A stretch of 64,000 bases of DNA from Caballeronia sp. SBC1 (lineage in GTDB: Bacteria; Pseudomonadota; Gammaproteobacteria; Burkholderiales; Burkholderiaceae). The position numbers and the translations under genes were made by a program. Under the pieces are notes generated by a model. That model ran no database searches and was not told where the DNA came from. It saw only the letters and a list, made by a program, of their open reading frames with translations. How positions within the stretch are numbered: the stretch's first letter is position 1; the number at the start of each line of letters is the position of its first letter. The stretch spans positions 806,001 through 870,000 of the forward strand of contig NZ_CP049157.1 in NCBI RefSeq assembly GCF_011493005.1. Direction: 5' to 3'. Positions 1 through 8,992 of the stretch are shown here, one piece after another.

Positions 1-2
1 TT

Positions 3-632
<630 letters not shown>

Positions 633-640
633 AAGGTTTC

Positions 641-681
641 GCTTGGAGCCGCTGCTTTTAGCAGAAGCAGCGGCTCCAGGC
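641..681. terminator. Bidirectional hairpin terminator between dehydrogenase and araH
   Basis: A long inverted repeat has arms 645-657 and 665-677 pairing perfectly over 13 bp (GGAGCCGCTGCTT) around a 7-nt loop. Flanking bases extend it to about 17 bp with one wobble. It sits between two convergent stop codons (632 and 690), the usual place for a shared terminator. There is no strong T-run on either side. Confidence 0.75.
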
Positions 682-689
682 TAACAGCA

Positions 690-1694
690 TCAAGCCACCC
701 GCTTACTTCTCCGATACTGATCGAACAACACAGCTAGCAACAAAATCCCGCCGCGAATCAGATACTGATAAAACGTCGGTACATTCATGAGACTCATTGC
801 GTCCTGCACCGAGCCCATGATCAACACCCCGACCAGTACGCCGGAAATAGTGGCCACGCCGCCCGTCAGCGAAACGCCGCCCAGCACGCACGCGGAAATC
901 ACCCCCAGCTCCAGCCCGACCGACGTCTTGGGGTCTCCAAGACTCATCCGCGATGCCAGCATGACGCCCGCAAACCCTGTCACAAGCCCCTGCAACACGA
1001 ACACCGTGATCTTGATGCGCATGACCGGCAAACCGGCCAGCAACGCCGCCTCGCTATTGCCGCCGACAGCCAGCACGTTCTTCCCGAACACCGTCTTCTT
1101 CAACAGGAAACCGAACAACACGAAACCAACGATATTTGACCAGATCGGGTACGAGATACCGAGGAAAGAACCGCCGCCCAGATCAAAAAATCGCTCCTCG
1201 GAGATCATCACAGCGTCGCCGTTCGACGTGATGTAAGCCAGCCCGCGTACGACTTCCATCATGGCGAGCGTGACGATCAGCGAGTTGATCTTCCAGCGCG
1301 CAATCAGCACGCCGTTCACGAGGCCGACCGCGCCTCCCGCCAGCACGCCGCCCACGATTCCAAGCGTGACGCTATGTGTGGCCGTGATCAGCGTGGATGC
1401 CACCACCCCGGCAAACGCCACGATGGATGCCACCGACAAATCCACCTCGCCGAGCGCAAGCACGAACATCATGGTGACGGAGATGGAGCCGATCAGCGTG
1501 ACCGAAAGCAGCAGGCCCTGGATGTTGCGCGAACTGATGAAGTCCGGCACGGTCAGTGACAAGGTCACGAACAAGATCACGAACACCATGACAATGCCCG
1601 ACTTGTTGATGAGGTCCCAGGTCCGTGCGGCACGGGCGCGAGCGCCGGTGCTTTCGGCCGGGTTCGACTGATTGGTGACAGGATTTATTTGCAT
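690..1694 (-). CDS. araH: L-arabinose ABC transporter permease AraH
   Basis: A 334-residue polytopic membrane protein of the ribose/arabinose-type (CUT2) permease family. It has about nine to ten hydrophobic segments and the conserved loop GEVDLSVASIVAFAGVVAST. It forms the membrane channel for arabinose import with the double ATPase AraG and the periplasmic receptor AraF. It is last in the araF-araG-araH run on the minus strand, 68 bp after araG, and ends at the hairpin at 641-681. The N-terminus is a cytoplasmic tail rich in polar residues before the first helix. The substrate is inferred from AraF. Confidence 0.9.
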   Translation of the reverse strand: MQINPVTNQSNPAESTGARARAARTWDLINKSGIVMVFVILFVTLSLTVPDFISSRNIQGLLLSVTLIGSISVTMMFVLALGEVDLSVASIVAFAGVVASTLITATHSVTLGIVGGVLAGGAVGLVNGVLIARWKINSLIVTLAMMEVVRGLAYITSNGDAVMISEERFFDLGGGSFLGISYPIWSNIVGFVLFGFLLKKTVFGKNVLAVGGNSEAALLAGLPVMRIKITVFVLQGLVTGFAGVMLASRMSLGDPKTSVGLELGVISACVLGGVSLTGGVATISGVLVGVLIMGSVQDAMSLMNVPTFYQYLIRGGILLLAVLFDQYRRSKRVA

Positions 1695-1762
1695 AATGTC
1701 TCTTTCGTTCGCAGCACGTTGGCACGCGCCGCGGGTAGTCTCTGTAGTAACCGAGCGTGATA

Positions 1763-3271
1763 TCAGCCGGGTAGCGCGAGCTTGATCAATTGATCCGGCG
1801 TGGCCTGCGCCTTTGGCAAGTTGCCGACTATCTTTCCCTCACGCATCACCATCACGCGATCCGCCACGCCAATCACCTCGGCCAGATCGCTCGACACCAC
1901 GATCACTGTCCGCCCAGCTTCCGCAAGTCCATACAACAAGCCATAGATCTCGCTGCGCGCGCCAACATCGATACCCCGTGTAGGCTCATCCATCAGGAAC
2001 ACGTCGATCTCTTCCGCCAGCCAGCGCGAGAGAATGACCTTCTGCTGATTGCCGCCAGAGAGCGTGCCGATAGGGGTATTGCCGTTGCGTGTCTTGATAG
2101 CAAGCTTCGCAATGTAGTCGGTGGTGGTCGAGGCTTCCTTGCGGCTGTTCAGTATGTTGAACGGGCTGAAATGGCGCCGGCAACTCATGTTCAGGTTGTC
2201 GGACACGGAGGCAATCGCAACAATGCCCTCCTGCTTGCGGTCCTCCGGACACAGCGCCACGCCGGCACGCACCGCGTCGCGTGGCGACCTGAACTTGCGT
2301 CGCGAGCCTTTGAGAACGATCTGCCCGGACACGGGTTTCACCGCACCGTAGATCAGCTTCATCAGCTCCGAACGCCCTGCGCCGACCAGCCCGAAGAATC
2401 CGACTATCTCCCCTTTGCGCACGCTGAACGAAGCCGGCTCCGAAAGACCCGGCCCCATCAGTCCCTGGACATCGAGTTGCACGTCGCCCACATCTCGCGT
2501 GCGGTATCCGTACACATCGTGAATCGAGCGCCCGACCATGCAACTGATCAGGCGGTCGCGCTCGAGTCCGTCGACTTGCTCGAAGGTCTCAATGCGCCGG
2601 CCATCGCGAAACACCGTCACGCGATCGCAGAGCGCATACACCTCGTCCATCCGGTGCGTCACGTAGATAATCGCGCGCCCCTCCTCCTTAAGCGCGCGGA
2701 TGATCTTGAACAGTTGCTCCGTCTCGCGCGACGACAGCGAACTCGTGGGTTCATCGAAGGCGATCACGCGGGCGTTGCGCATCAACGCCTTTCCAATCTC
2801 GATCATCTGTCGCTGCCCGATCGACAAATGCTTGACCTGCATGTTCGGATCGATCTTTTCGCCCAGGCGATCCAGCTCGCTGATCGCACGCTTGACCAGC
2901 GCTTTTTCGTCGAGCACACCAAAGCGGCTTGGCATTGCGCCAAGCATCAGGTTCTCGGCCACGGTCAGTTCCGGGACGAGATGCAGCTCCTGGTAAATGA
3001 TCGCGATGCCTGCTTCAATGGCTGCCTTGGTGGTCGTGAACTGCTGCTCCATGCCATCCAGCGACAAGCTGCCGCCACTCGTTGAATTGACGCCGGAGAG
3101 CACCTTCAGCAAAGTGGATTTTCCCGCGCCGTTTTCGCCCATCAATCCGTGGACTTCACCCGTGCGAACGCCCAGCGACACCGAGTCGAGCGCAAGCACG
3201 CCGGGAAACCGCACGGTGATGTTGTCGAGCAAAAGATAAGGCGCGGCCGTAGCCACTGCGGTATCCATCAT
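1763..3271 (-). CDS. araG: L-arabinose ABC transporter ATP-binding protein AraG
   Basis: A 502-residue protein with two fused ABC ATPase domains, as in the CUT2 sugar importers. The first has Walker [10 protein letters not shown], signature LSIGQRQ and Walker [13 protein letters not shown]. The second has the degenerate P-loop GLVGAGRSE, signature LSGGNQQK and [11 protein letters not shown]. This asymmetric pattern is typical of RbsA/AraG/XylG. It sits between araF (90 bp upstream) and araH. A GAGG ribosome site lies 8 nt before the ATG at 3271; a second ATG follows directly. It energises arabinose uptake at the inner membrane. Confidence 0.92.
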   Translation of the reverse strand: MMDTAVATAAPYLLLDNITVRFPGVLALDSVSLGVRTGEVHGLMGENGAGKSTLLKVLSGVNSTSGGSLSLDGMEQQFTTTKAAIEAGIAIIYQELHLVPELTVAENLMLGAMPSRFGVLDEKALVKRAISELDRLGEKIDPNMQVKHLSIGQRQMIEIGKALMRNARVIAFDEPTSSLSSRETEQLFKIIRALKEEGRAIIYVTHRMDEVYALCDRVTVFRDGRRIETFEQVDGLERDRLISCMVGRSIHDVYGYRTRDVGDVQLDVQGLMGPGLSEPASFSVRKGEIVGFFGLVGAGRSELMKLIYGAVKPVSGQIVLKGSRRKFRSPRDAVRAGVALCPEDRKQEGIVAIASVSDNLNMSCRRHFSPFNILNSRKEASTTTDYIAKLAIKTRNGNTPIGTLSGGNQQKVILSRWLAEEIDVFLMDEPTRGIDVGARSEIYGLLYGLAEAGRTVIVVSSDLAEVIGVADRVMVMREGKIVGNLPKAQATPDQLIKLALPG

Positions 3272-3361
3272 TGGGCGTTCCTCGGTGATAACTGAATCGG
3301 GGCGTCGCCCTGGTCAACGATCACAAGATCAACGACCAGAACGACGCCCGTCGCGAAACGC

Positions 3362-4366
3362 TCAAATACCCAGTTCCTTGCGCACGTCCTGCCAGTTGCT
3401 GCGCACCATCAGCTTGCCGGTGGTCTGCGTATCGGCGGGCGGCTGCTTGCCGGTCTTGATCCAATCGACAAGGTTCTGCGTGCTGTCCTTGCCGTGGTTC
3501 GTCGAACTCACCGCGATAGTGCCGTAGAAGCCCGTTTGTTCCTTTTTCTGGAACTCGGCGAACGCTTCGCCTGCGCCATTGATGCCCACGCCGATCACAT
3601 CGGTTGACGCAATGTGCAGTTGTTCAGTCGCACGCACGGCGCCCAGCACGGTCTCTTCGTTGAGTCCGTAGATCACCCACTTCTTGATGTTCGGATGCTG
3701 CGACAACACGGGTGATGCCGCATTGAAACCGCCTTCGTCATCGGTTGTTTTTTGCGGGGCGTCGAAGATGTTTTCCTTCTTGAAGCCGCCCGCCAGCAGA
3801 GATTCCGTTGCGCCGTCCGTGCGTTGCTTCGCCGTAGGCAGTTCGTAATCCGTGATGCGCAGCGCGCCGACTTCCTCCGGCTTCCAGCCGCGCTTTTTCA
3901 TTTCATCGGAGATAGCGGTGCCTACCTGATTGCCGATCTTGAATGCGGACATGCCAAGGTGCGGCACGTTCGCCAACGGCTTGCCAGATGAGTCGACAAG
4001 CTGGTCATCCACCGTCACGAACTTCATGTTGTAGCGTTTTGCGCGTGCCTGGATTGCTGGCCCAAGGCGGACGTCTGGCGCGCAGATCACGAAGCCCTGA
4101 GCGCCTTGCGCACCGAGATTGTCGATAGCGGACAGCACCTTTTCACCGTCCGGCGTACCGATGTTCACCACCGAGAATTTTTCCTTCTGCCCGAGTGCCG
4201 TCGCCGCTTTCTGCTCGTTGATGAACCATGCCTGCTCCGGCATCTTGACGAGGAAACCTACCTTCACCGGCTCGTCGGCGTGAGCGGACATTTGCGAGGC
4301 GAACGGAATACCGAGCACGGTGGCAGCTATGGCGGACAGGGTCAAACGGCGAAGCTTGTGATTCAT
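3362..4366 (-). CDS. araF: L-arabinose-binding periplasmic protein AraF
   Basis: A 334-residue periplasmic receptor with an N-terminal signal peptide (basic start, hydrophobic core, cleavage near SAHA-DE around residue 31). The mature start VKVGFLVKMPEQAWF and the blocks PDGEKVLSAIDNLGAQGAQG and IKKWVIYGLNEETVLGAVRA closely resemble E. coli AraF, a type I periplasmic binding protein. It is the first gene of araFGH. Its start is set by the signal peptide and a GGAG-type ribosome site (CAGGAGACGCCACC) ahead of the ATG. It binds L-arabinose in the periplasm and delivers it to AraGH. Confidence 0.92.
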   Translation of the reverse strand: MNHKLRRLTLSAIAATVLGIPFASQMSAHADEPVKVGFLVKMPEQAWFINEQKAATALGQKEKFSVVNIGTPDGEKVLSAIDNLGAQGAQGFVICAPDVRLGPAIQARAKRYNMKFVTVDDQLVDSSGKPLANVPHLGMSAFKIGNQVGTAISDEMKKRGWKPEEVGALRITDYELPTAKQRTDGATESLLAGGFKKENIFDAPQKTTDDEGGFNAASPVLSQHPNIKKWVIYGLNEETVLGAVRATEQLHIASTDVIGVGINGAGEAFAEFQKKEQTGFYGTIAVSSTNHGKDSTQNLVDWIKTGKQPPADTQTTGKLMVRSNWQDVRKELGI

Positions 4367-5132
4367 GGTGGCGTCTCCTGGTGGAATAAAGGCTGCATGG
4401 CTTGAGTGTTCTGCAGCGGAGCGCAGGCTTGCAGCCCGTTCGCCCCTTCTTGCGGTCCTGCTGGTTAATCTTTAGTTCGCGTTAGCCCGCCAGGCTGATC
4501 CTGGCGCGTTGCGTGAGGCCGCCACGGGGCTGTGCAGCAGTCAGCGGCGGCCGCACTATGGGCGCGCCGCTGATGCAATTGCGCTTGAGGTACCGCCTGG
4601 ATTGTCGCGAAGCCGCGCGCAAGGTGGACTGCGTTCCGCTAGCGATCGGTGCTGCGCGGGCGTGCTCGCCAACGGGCTTACTGAGAGCGGAAGAATAGAT
4701 CGAGGTGCTCGTCGCCCGGCCACCGCCGATGCAGCGTTTGAATAGCGGGGTGACGTGCGATTCGCGTTTCATTGAAGCGGTGATGTCTCGAAGTTTTAAT
4801 ATTCGAGTGCATCTTAAGGAAGCGGCCGATTCCTTTCCAATCAGATTTTTAACGATACCGATATCAAATTCGGTATGTCCTTGATTCCTTGCGGGGCGGC
4901 AAGCCGGGGACGATGATTAATCGATGTTTGCATGGGTCAACCAACAAGCCTGCTGCGCACGCCACTCCTACACTTTGGGACGACGCGGCGCTTGAACACG
5001 TTGTTTAAGCCTCGTTGCATGCGCATTGTCCGAGGGGACCTTCGCTAGCAGGCCGCCGTGATGGACCGGTGAACGATCCATGGAAAACACCTGCGCCAGC
5101 CCACTGCTTTCCCGGCGCCCGCGCGCGACCCA
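4367..5132 (-). promoter_or_regulatory. Long leader/promoter region of araFGH; no convincing gene
   Basis: About 770 bp without a credible gene; the short ORFs here have no recognisable protein signature. Positions 4745-4920 are AT-rich relative to the surroundings and probably hold the araF promoter. A perfect dyad, ATACCGA and TCGGTAT separated by 8 bp (4855-4876), could be an operator, but it lies about 490 bp from the araF start. No -35/-10 pair could be assigned with confidence. Confidence 0.4.
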
Positions 5133-5381
5133 TCACATTGCCAGGCGCCTCGGGCTCATCGTCATGCGTGCGGCTTCGGGCGGAAACACTTGCCACGATC
5201 CATCGTCGTGACGGAAGAAGAACAGAGCGAGCACGCCGGTCGGCCGAAGCGCTTCCACGCGGACGTAGCGAATATGGTTCGCTGGCATGCGGCACAGACG
5301 GATGTCGCGTACCGGTGCGCCGGGTGTTGGCGCGAGCCATTTGTCGACTATCCGGCGCAGTGAATCACGTTGCGTATTCAT
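5133..5381 (-). CDS. Small hypothetical protein (82 aa) downstream of LRAT gene
   Basis: I do not recognise a family. The 82-residue product has no signal peptide or membrane helix. It begins MNTQRDSLRRIVDKW, has a central PANHIRYVRVEALRPTGVLAL block and an FFRHDDGSWQVFPP segment that looks like a small beta domain. The start at 5381 is chosen because AGGAG lies 7 nt upstream; the longer TTG start would fall inside that ribosome site. It begins 33 bp after the LRAT gene on the same strand, so the two are probably co-transcribed from the sigma54-type promoter at 5979-5995. It may be a partner or cognate of the LRAT protein; this is inference. Confidence 0.7.
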   Translation of the reverse strand: MNTQRDSLRRIVDKWLAPTPGAPVRDIRLCRMPANHIRYVRVEALRPTGVLALFFFRHDDGSWQVFPPEAARMTMSPRRLAM

Positions 5382-5414
5382 GATGTTTCTCCTCAATGGT
5401 GACAGCGAACAGGT

Positions 5415-5912
5415 TCATGCGGCGAGCAGGTCGCCATGACCCCTCGCGTTGATCCAGCCTTTGAGCATTGCCATTGCCACGCGATAGGCGAGACCTGGGT
5501 GAGAGAGACAGGCTTCCACTTGCGAACTGCGGTTCTCGCCGAAAAGTGCCCAGGCGCACAGGTGCTCGCAGTTGTTGCTAAGCAGCCGATAGCGGTCTTC
5601 ACCCAGCCTTGAACGAACCCGGCGGACCGCATCCTGCCCGGTGAACTTCGTCATGGCATGTACGCGAATACGAATCTCGCGCCCTGCGGCGAAGCGTTCG
5701 AGCGTGGTCTCTTCAATCGGACCGCGATGCAGCGATCCAGCGAAGCCGGCGTAGTGCACGACGCGGCCATTGCCGACATAAATCCCGTGATGTTCGTAAC
5801 CCGAGCGTTGCGTCACGAGGTGAGCACCGGGAGCGGGTTCGCAGTCAATGGCGACATCGGGAATCGAGCGGCCGAGTCGAGCGCAGAGCCTGGATGATTG
5901 ATTGCCCGACAT
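5415..5912 (-). CDS. LRAT-domain (NlpC/P60-like) cysteine acyltransferase/hydrolase
   Basis: A 165-residue protein of the lecithin:retinol acyltransferase family, a permuted papain-like fold. Family hallmarks are visible: the His-containing strand GYEHHGIYVGNGRVVHYAG and the Cys box NNCEHLCAWALFG holding the putative nucleophile. Bacterial members act as acyltransferases, lipases or amidases, and the true substrate is unknown here. It has no clear signal peptide; the first residues MSGNQSSRLC are polar. It heads a two-gene unit with the 82-aa protein and has a sigma54-like promoter and upstream dyad matching those of the double-glycine peptide genes. That places it in the same regulon, where it might modify a peptide or confer protection; both roles are speculative. 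Confidence 0.85.
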   Translation of the reverse strand: MSGNQSSRLCARLGRSIPDVAIDCEPAPGAHLVTQRSGYEHHGIYVGNGRVVHYAGFAGSLHRGPIEETTLERFAAGREIRIRVHAMTKFTGQDAVRRVRSRLGEDRYRLLSNNCEHLCAWALFGENRSSQVEACLSHPGLAYRVAMAMLKGWINARGHGDLLAA

Positions 5913-5978
5913 GACCGGTTTCTCCTTGAAGGGTGGAAGCCGGGGTGTTGCAAGTAAGCCGGCGGTTGATCAAGTCAT

Positions 5979-5995
5979 TGCATCAACCGGGCCAA
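5979..5995 (-). promoter_or_regulatory. Candidate sigma54 promoter of the LRAT operon
   Basis: On the minus strand the sequence reads TTGGCCCGGTTGATGCA: -24 GG (5993-5992) and -12 GC (5981-5980) at the exact 10-bp spacing of sigma54 promoters, within a TGG...TGCA frame. It is about 68 bp from the LRAT ATG. The dyad at 6071-6097 lies about 90 bp upstream. Confidence 0.55.
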
Positions 5996-6070
5996 TGCAT
6001 GCACAGCCTTGTGCAGCAACGCAGAGAGGAAAACGAGAGGGCTAAGCGCAGCGTGAAGGCAATGTGTGAC

Positions 6071-6097
6071 CCAACACTTTTTCGATCGATGTGTTGG
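6071..6097. promoter_or_regulatory. Dyad CCAAC-N17-GTTGG, putative activator site
   Basis: A perfect inverted repeat, CCAACAC and GTGTTGG with a 13-bp spacer, sits about 90 bp upstream of the LRAT sigma54-type promoter. Near-identical dyads lie upstream of the peptide promoters at 19025-19040 and 24821-24836, so this is a candidate enhancer site for the sigma54 activator encoded at 7703-8992. Confidence 0.5.
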
Positions 6098-6276
6098 CCC
6101 ACGCCCATCACTCACCGGCGTATAAAAGCAGCGAAGCGCGACCGGCGAGAGGACTGCCCCTGCAGAGGAGGAGGAAGACCGATCACTGACCCATGCGTAC
6201 CTGAAACGGCGTTTTCTTATGCTTCGTTTTATTGATTAGATTCCTCGCATCAGCCACGAAAAAATAAAGCCATGTT

Positions 6277-6303
6277 CCACACAACGTGATGCACAAGTGT
6301 TGG
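6277..6303. promoter_or_regulatory. Degenerate dyad upstream of first peptide gene
   Basis: The right half GTGTTGG (6297-6303) is exact and the left half CCACACA is imperfect compared with the dyad at 6071-6097, at the same overall length. Further half-sites GTTGG (6332) and CCAAC (6343) follow. It lies about 150 bp upstream of the -24 element of the peptide promoter. The remainder of 5913-6509 shows no gene. Confidence 0.3.
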
Positions 6304-6447
6304 TCTCGCGACTACTGAAACAGCCCGACATGTTGGCGCCGGACCAACCAAGCGCATCGGCCAGGGCTCATCCGCGTTCCACGCGATACAACGCAAACGC
6401 GCGCGCCAAAAGGCACAGCGAGAAATGCCCTTCCACGGCACCGCGTT

Positions 6448-6463
6448 CGGCATGCCCCTTGCA
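6448..6463 (+). promoter_or_regulatory. Candidate sigma54 promoter of first double-glycine peptide gene
   Basis: CGGCATGCCCCTTGCA has GG (6449-6450) and GC (6461-6462) separated by 10 bp and a consensus TTGCA -12 box. Only the first T of the TGGCAC box differs. A transcript would start near 6473, leaving a short leader before the ATG at 6510. Confidence 0.6.
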
Positions 6464-6509
6464 TAAAGAAGCACGTCCACCAACCGGGCAAGACCACTGG
6501 AGCCTCACC

Positions 6510-6797
6510 ATGACCGCACTCGCCGTTGAAGACCTTCCCTGCGATCTCACGCTGGATCGTGAAGCAATGACCTGCATTCACGGCGGCGATGGTGCGCCGT
6601 GGGTGTATGGCTGGATTACGCCCTACGTCGCATCGCAACCTTCGATGGGGCCGGTCGTGAACCTGTACGAAACGAATAACAACTTCTATGCTAATCAGAT
6701 GATCAATCAGTTCCAGACCACCAACGTGAATAACACCGGCTCGAATTCGAACATCTCGGTCAACCCGAACGAGCGCAGCATCAATCACGCTGTCTGA
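6510..6797 (+). CDS. Double-glycine leader peptide precursor 1 (95 aa)
   Basis: A small precursor with a 26-residue leader, VEDLPCDLTLDREAMTCIHG plus the final G. It shares D8-L9, L15-D16, A19-M20 and G25-G26 with four other small proteins in this window. The predicted 69-residue core is rich in Asn (NNNFYANQMINQFQ, NVNNTGSNSNISVN) and has no Cys, so lanthionine-type crosslinks are unlikely. The start at 6510 is set by GGAG 7 nt upstream and by the leader alignment; longer frames would break both. The likely maturation is cleavage after GG by the C39 domain of the exporter at 8989-12048. A hairpin and then the PP2C gene follow. The function of the core is unknown. Confidence 0.85.
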   Translation: MTALAVEDLPCDLTLDREAMTCIHGGDGAPWVYGWITPYVASQPSMGPVVNLYETNNNFYANQMINQFQTTNVNNTGSNSNISVNPNERSINHAV

Positions 6798-6886
6798 AGT
6801 AGCTGAAGTAGCAAGCACGCAAGGAAGCACACACGACGCACGCCTGAAGCAACCGGTTCTGTCTCGCCGCCAACGCGGCAACCCCT

Positions 6887-6906
6887 CGGCGCGCAAAGCC
6901 GCGCCG
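6887..6906 (+). terminator. Hairpin between peptide 1 and PP2C genes
   Basis: CGGCGCG and CGCGCCG form a 7-bp GC stem around a 6-nt loop, with no T-run after it. It may act as a partial terminator or mRNA stabiliser after a highly expressed peptide gene; similar hairpins follow peptides 2, 3 and 4. Confidence 0.4.
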
Positions 6907-6926
6907 CTGCAGACATCGGAGGTCTC

Positions 6927-7706
6927 GTGAGCTACACCGGTGAGTTTCGATGGACATCGGCCGCCCGCACCGACACAGGTCTTGTACGCGCGGTCAACGA
7001 AGACGCCTGCCTCGAAATGCCCGAACACGGTCTGTGGGCGGTCGCCGATGGCATGGGCGGCCACGCTGTTGGCGATGTCGCGAGTCAGATGGTGATCGAC
7101 CGGTTGGAGCACTCGCCGGCGCCCGGCAAACCTGTCCCTCTCGACGAGCGAATGCGGGAAGCACGCGAGCGGCTCCTCGCGGTCAATGCGGACCTGCGCT
7201 CGGAGGCAGCCCGGCGCCAGGTGCGCCGGATCGGCAGCACGGTGGTCCTGCTGCTGGCAAGCGAGCGGTCTTGCGGATATCTGTGGGCGGGTGACAGCAG
7301 ACTCTATCTTTGCCGGCAGGGCTGCCTGCGACAGTTGACGCGCGATCACAGCCAGGTCGAAGAGCTGAAGGCACGTGGTCAGATCAGTGCGGAGGAAGCG
7401 TTGCATCATCCGGGCAAACACCTGATCACGCGTGCTGTGGGGGCCATGGACACACTTGAACTCGATGCCGACCGTATTGATCTGCATGACGGTGACATCT
7501 TTCTGCTCTGCAGCGACGGTCTGAGCAACGAGGTAAGCGACGAGGAGATGGGCGACGTTCTGACAGCCGGCGATTGCCAGCAAGCGGTAGCCCGGCTGCT
7601 TGAACTCGCACTGCGGCGCGGCGGACGCGACAACATCTCGGTCGTCGTGGCCCAGGCAGAGGATATTTTTTGCCTCGACAAAACGCAGATAAACCCAACC
7701 CTTTAG
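6927..7706 (+). CDS. PP2C-family Ser/Thr protein phosphatase
   Basis: A 259-residue metal-dependent phosphatase of the PppA/Stp type. The conserved metal-binding motifs are present: TDTGLVRAVNED (Asp26), ADGMGGH (Asp41), LCSDGLSNEVSD and the final RDNISVVV. It has no membrane segment and should be cytoplasmic. GTG at 6927 is taken as start because GGAGG lies 4 nt upstream and the protein begins where the family usually does. It should reverse phosphorylation by the kinase at 22470-24530, with the FHA protein at 14217-16709 as reader; this is the trio used in type VI secretion control. Its stop overlaps the convergent sigma54 activator gene by 4 bp. Confidence 0.9.
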   Translation: MSYTGEFRWTSAARTDTGLVRAVNEDACLEMPEHGLWAVADGMGGHAVGDVASQMVIDRLEHSPAPGKPVPLDERMREARERLLAVNADLRSEAARRQVRRIGSTVVLLLASERSCGYLWAGDSRLYLCRQGCLRQLTRDHSQVEELKARGQISAEEALHHPGKHLITRAVGAMDTLELDADRIDLHDGDIFLLCSDGLSNEVSDEEMGDVLTAGDCQQAVARLLELALRRGGRDNISVVVAQAEDIFCLDKTQINPTL

Positions 7707-8992
7707 CTATCCTTGTCTTTCTGAGCGGCAGAAGAATGGTTGCGAAAATCCTTCGAGTGCAGCCCGTGTTTCTTAAGCAGCATCTGCACGTGCGAGCGGT
7801 TCATCTCGAAGCGTCGCGCCAATTCCGCGACCGTTCCGCCCACTTCATGCAGACCTCGTTCGAGAAATGCGCGCTCTGCTTCATCGCTCGCCGTGCGCTT
7901 GGCATCGCTGAGCGAAACCGCGCTTGCGGCCAAACCACTCATTGCCGATGTTGAATTACCGGGACGGATATCGGCGGGAAGATGCTCTATGTCGGCCGTC
8001 TCCGGCGCGAGGCAGACGATCCGGTAGACCAGGTTTCGCAACTCGCGGATATTGCCTGGATAGTCGTACGTCCGCAGGAACTCGCGCAGCCTGAGCGTCA
8101 TCTTCACCGGCTGGCGCTTGAGCGCCGCTGCGGCTTCATCGCCGAAATAAGCCAGCAGCAGCGCAATCTCGTCACGCCGTTCACGCAACGGAGGCAAGGT
8201 CAGATGGATCACGCTAAGCCGGTAAAACAGGTCCTCGCGAAAACGCCCCTCTTCGCTCATGCGACGCAGATTGCGATTCGTCGCCGCCACAATGCGCGTA
8301 TCCACGGCAATAGGTTCATCCGATCCCACTCGCTGGATCTCATGCGCTTCAAGAACGCGCAGTAACTTGACCTGTCCTGCAAGAGGCAACTCACCGATTT
8401 CATCCAGAAAAATAGTGCCGGTATGCGCGCTCTCGAACTTTCCCTTCCGGTCATTCGATGCCCCGGTGAAGGCGCCCTTCTTGTGACCGAATAGTTCGGA
8501 CTCCAGCAGGTTATCTGGGATCGCACCACAATTCACGGATATATACGGCCGGTCCGCGCGCGCGCCGTTCGCGTGAATCACCTTTGCCATCAGTTCCTTG
8601 CCCGTTCCGCTCTCCCCGTCCACCAGCACGGGAAGATCGGTTGGCGCCGCCTTTTCGGCGATCTCCAGCGCCTCCAGCAGTTTCGGGTTATCGCCGAAAG
8701 TGCCTTCAAATATGAAGCTTCGCGCGAGCAACGCCTCACGGCGCTCACGCGGCGACCCGGGCAAACGCTGCGGCTCGGAGACAGCCGCCTGGACGAAACG
8801 CTCTCTGTGCGACAACTGCATCACCTCGTCGCGCAGCACACTCGCCTGTCTCAGCAGCTTCTCGATTTCCGGGCGCTCCATGCGCGACGACCAGCGCAAT
8901 GTAGAGCGGAGAATTTCGATCTTCTCCAGCAGCGCGGCGTACGAGGTCGCGGGGCTGGCCGGCAGGTCTTCAATGTCGTCGAGTATCTTCAT
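7703..8992 (-). CDS. Sigma54-dependent transcriptional activator (AAA+/Fis HTH)
   Basis: A 429-residue enhancer-binding protein. The first ~90 residues are helical and show no PAS, GAF, receiver or FHA domain. The AAA+ domain (about 93-325) has Walker A GESGTGKE (126-133), the sigma54-contacting loop GAFTGA (173-178), Walker B TIFLDEIGELP and the R-finger region. The C-terminus has a Fis-type helix-turn-helix (GGTVAELARRFEMNRSHVQM). Its ATG overlaps the exporter stop by 4 nt (ATGA), so the two are translationally coupled. It is the obvious activator of the four sigma54-type promoters nearby. The lack of a sensory domain suggests control by partner proteins or phosphorylation. Confidence 0.92.
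   Translation of the reverse strand: MKILDDIEDLPASPATSYAALLEKIEILRSTLRWSSRMERPEIEKLLRQASVLRDEVMQLSHRERFVQAAVSEPQRLPGSPRERREALLARSFIFEGTFGDNPKLLEALEIAEKAAPTDLPVLVDGESGTGKELMAKVIHANGARADRPYISVNCGAIPDNLLESELFGHKKGAFTGASNDRKGKFESAHTGTIFLDEIGELPLAGQVKLLRVLEAHEIQRVGSDEPIAVDTRIVAATNRNLRRMSEEGRFREDLFYRLSVIHLTLPPLRERRDEIALLLAYFGDEAAAALKRQPVKMTLRLREFLRTYDYPGNIRELRNLVYRIVCLAPETADIEHLPADIRPGNSTSAMSGLAASAVSLSDAKRTASDEAERAFLERGLHEVGGTVAELARRFEMNRSHVQMLLKKHGLHSKDFRNHSSAAQKDKDS

Noticed and set aside
1790..3085. 431-codon frame opposite araG
   Set aside because: Shadow of the ABC ATPase gene; no domain signature.
4482..4772. 96-codon frame upstream of araF
   Set aside because: No family signature, atypical composition, and it occupies the likely araF leader.
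6877..6890. GG-N10-GC match upstream of PP2C
   Set aside because: The -12 part is CGGC rather than TTGC and it overlaps a GC-rich hairpin; likely chance.
6312..7583. 423-codon frame antisense to peptide 1 and PP2C
   Set aside because: The sense strand carries clear PP2C motifs and the leader peptide; the antisense translation has no family features.
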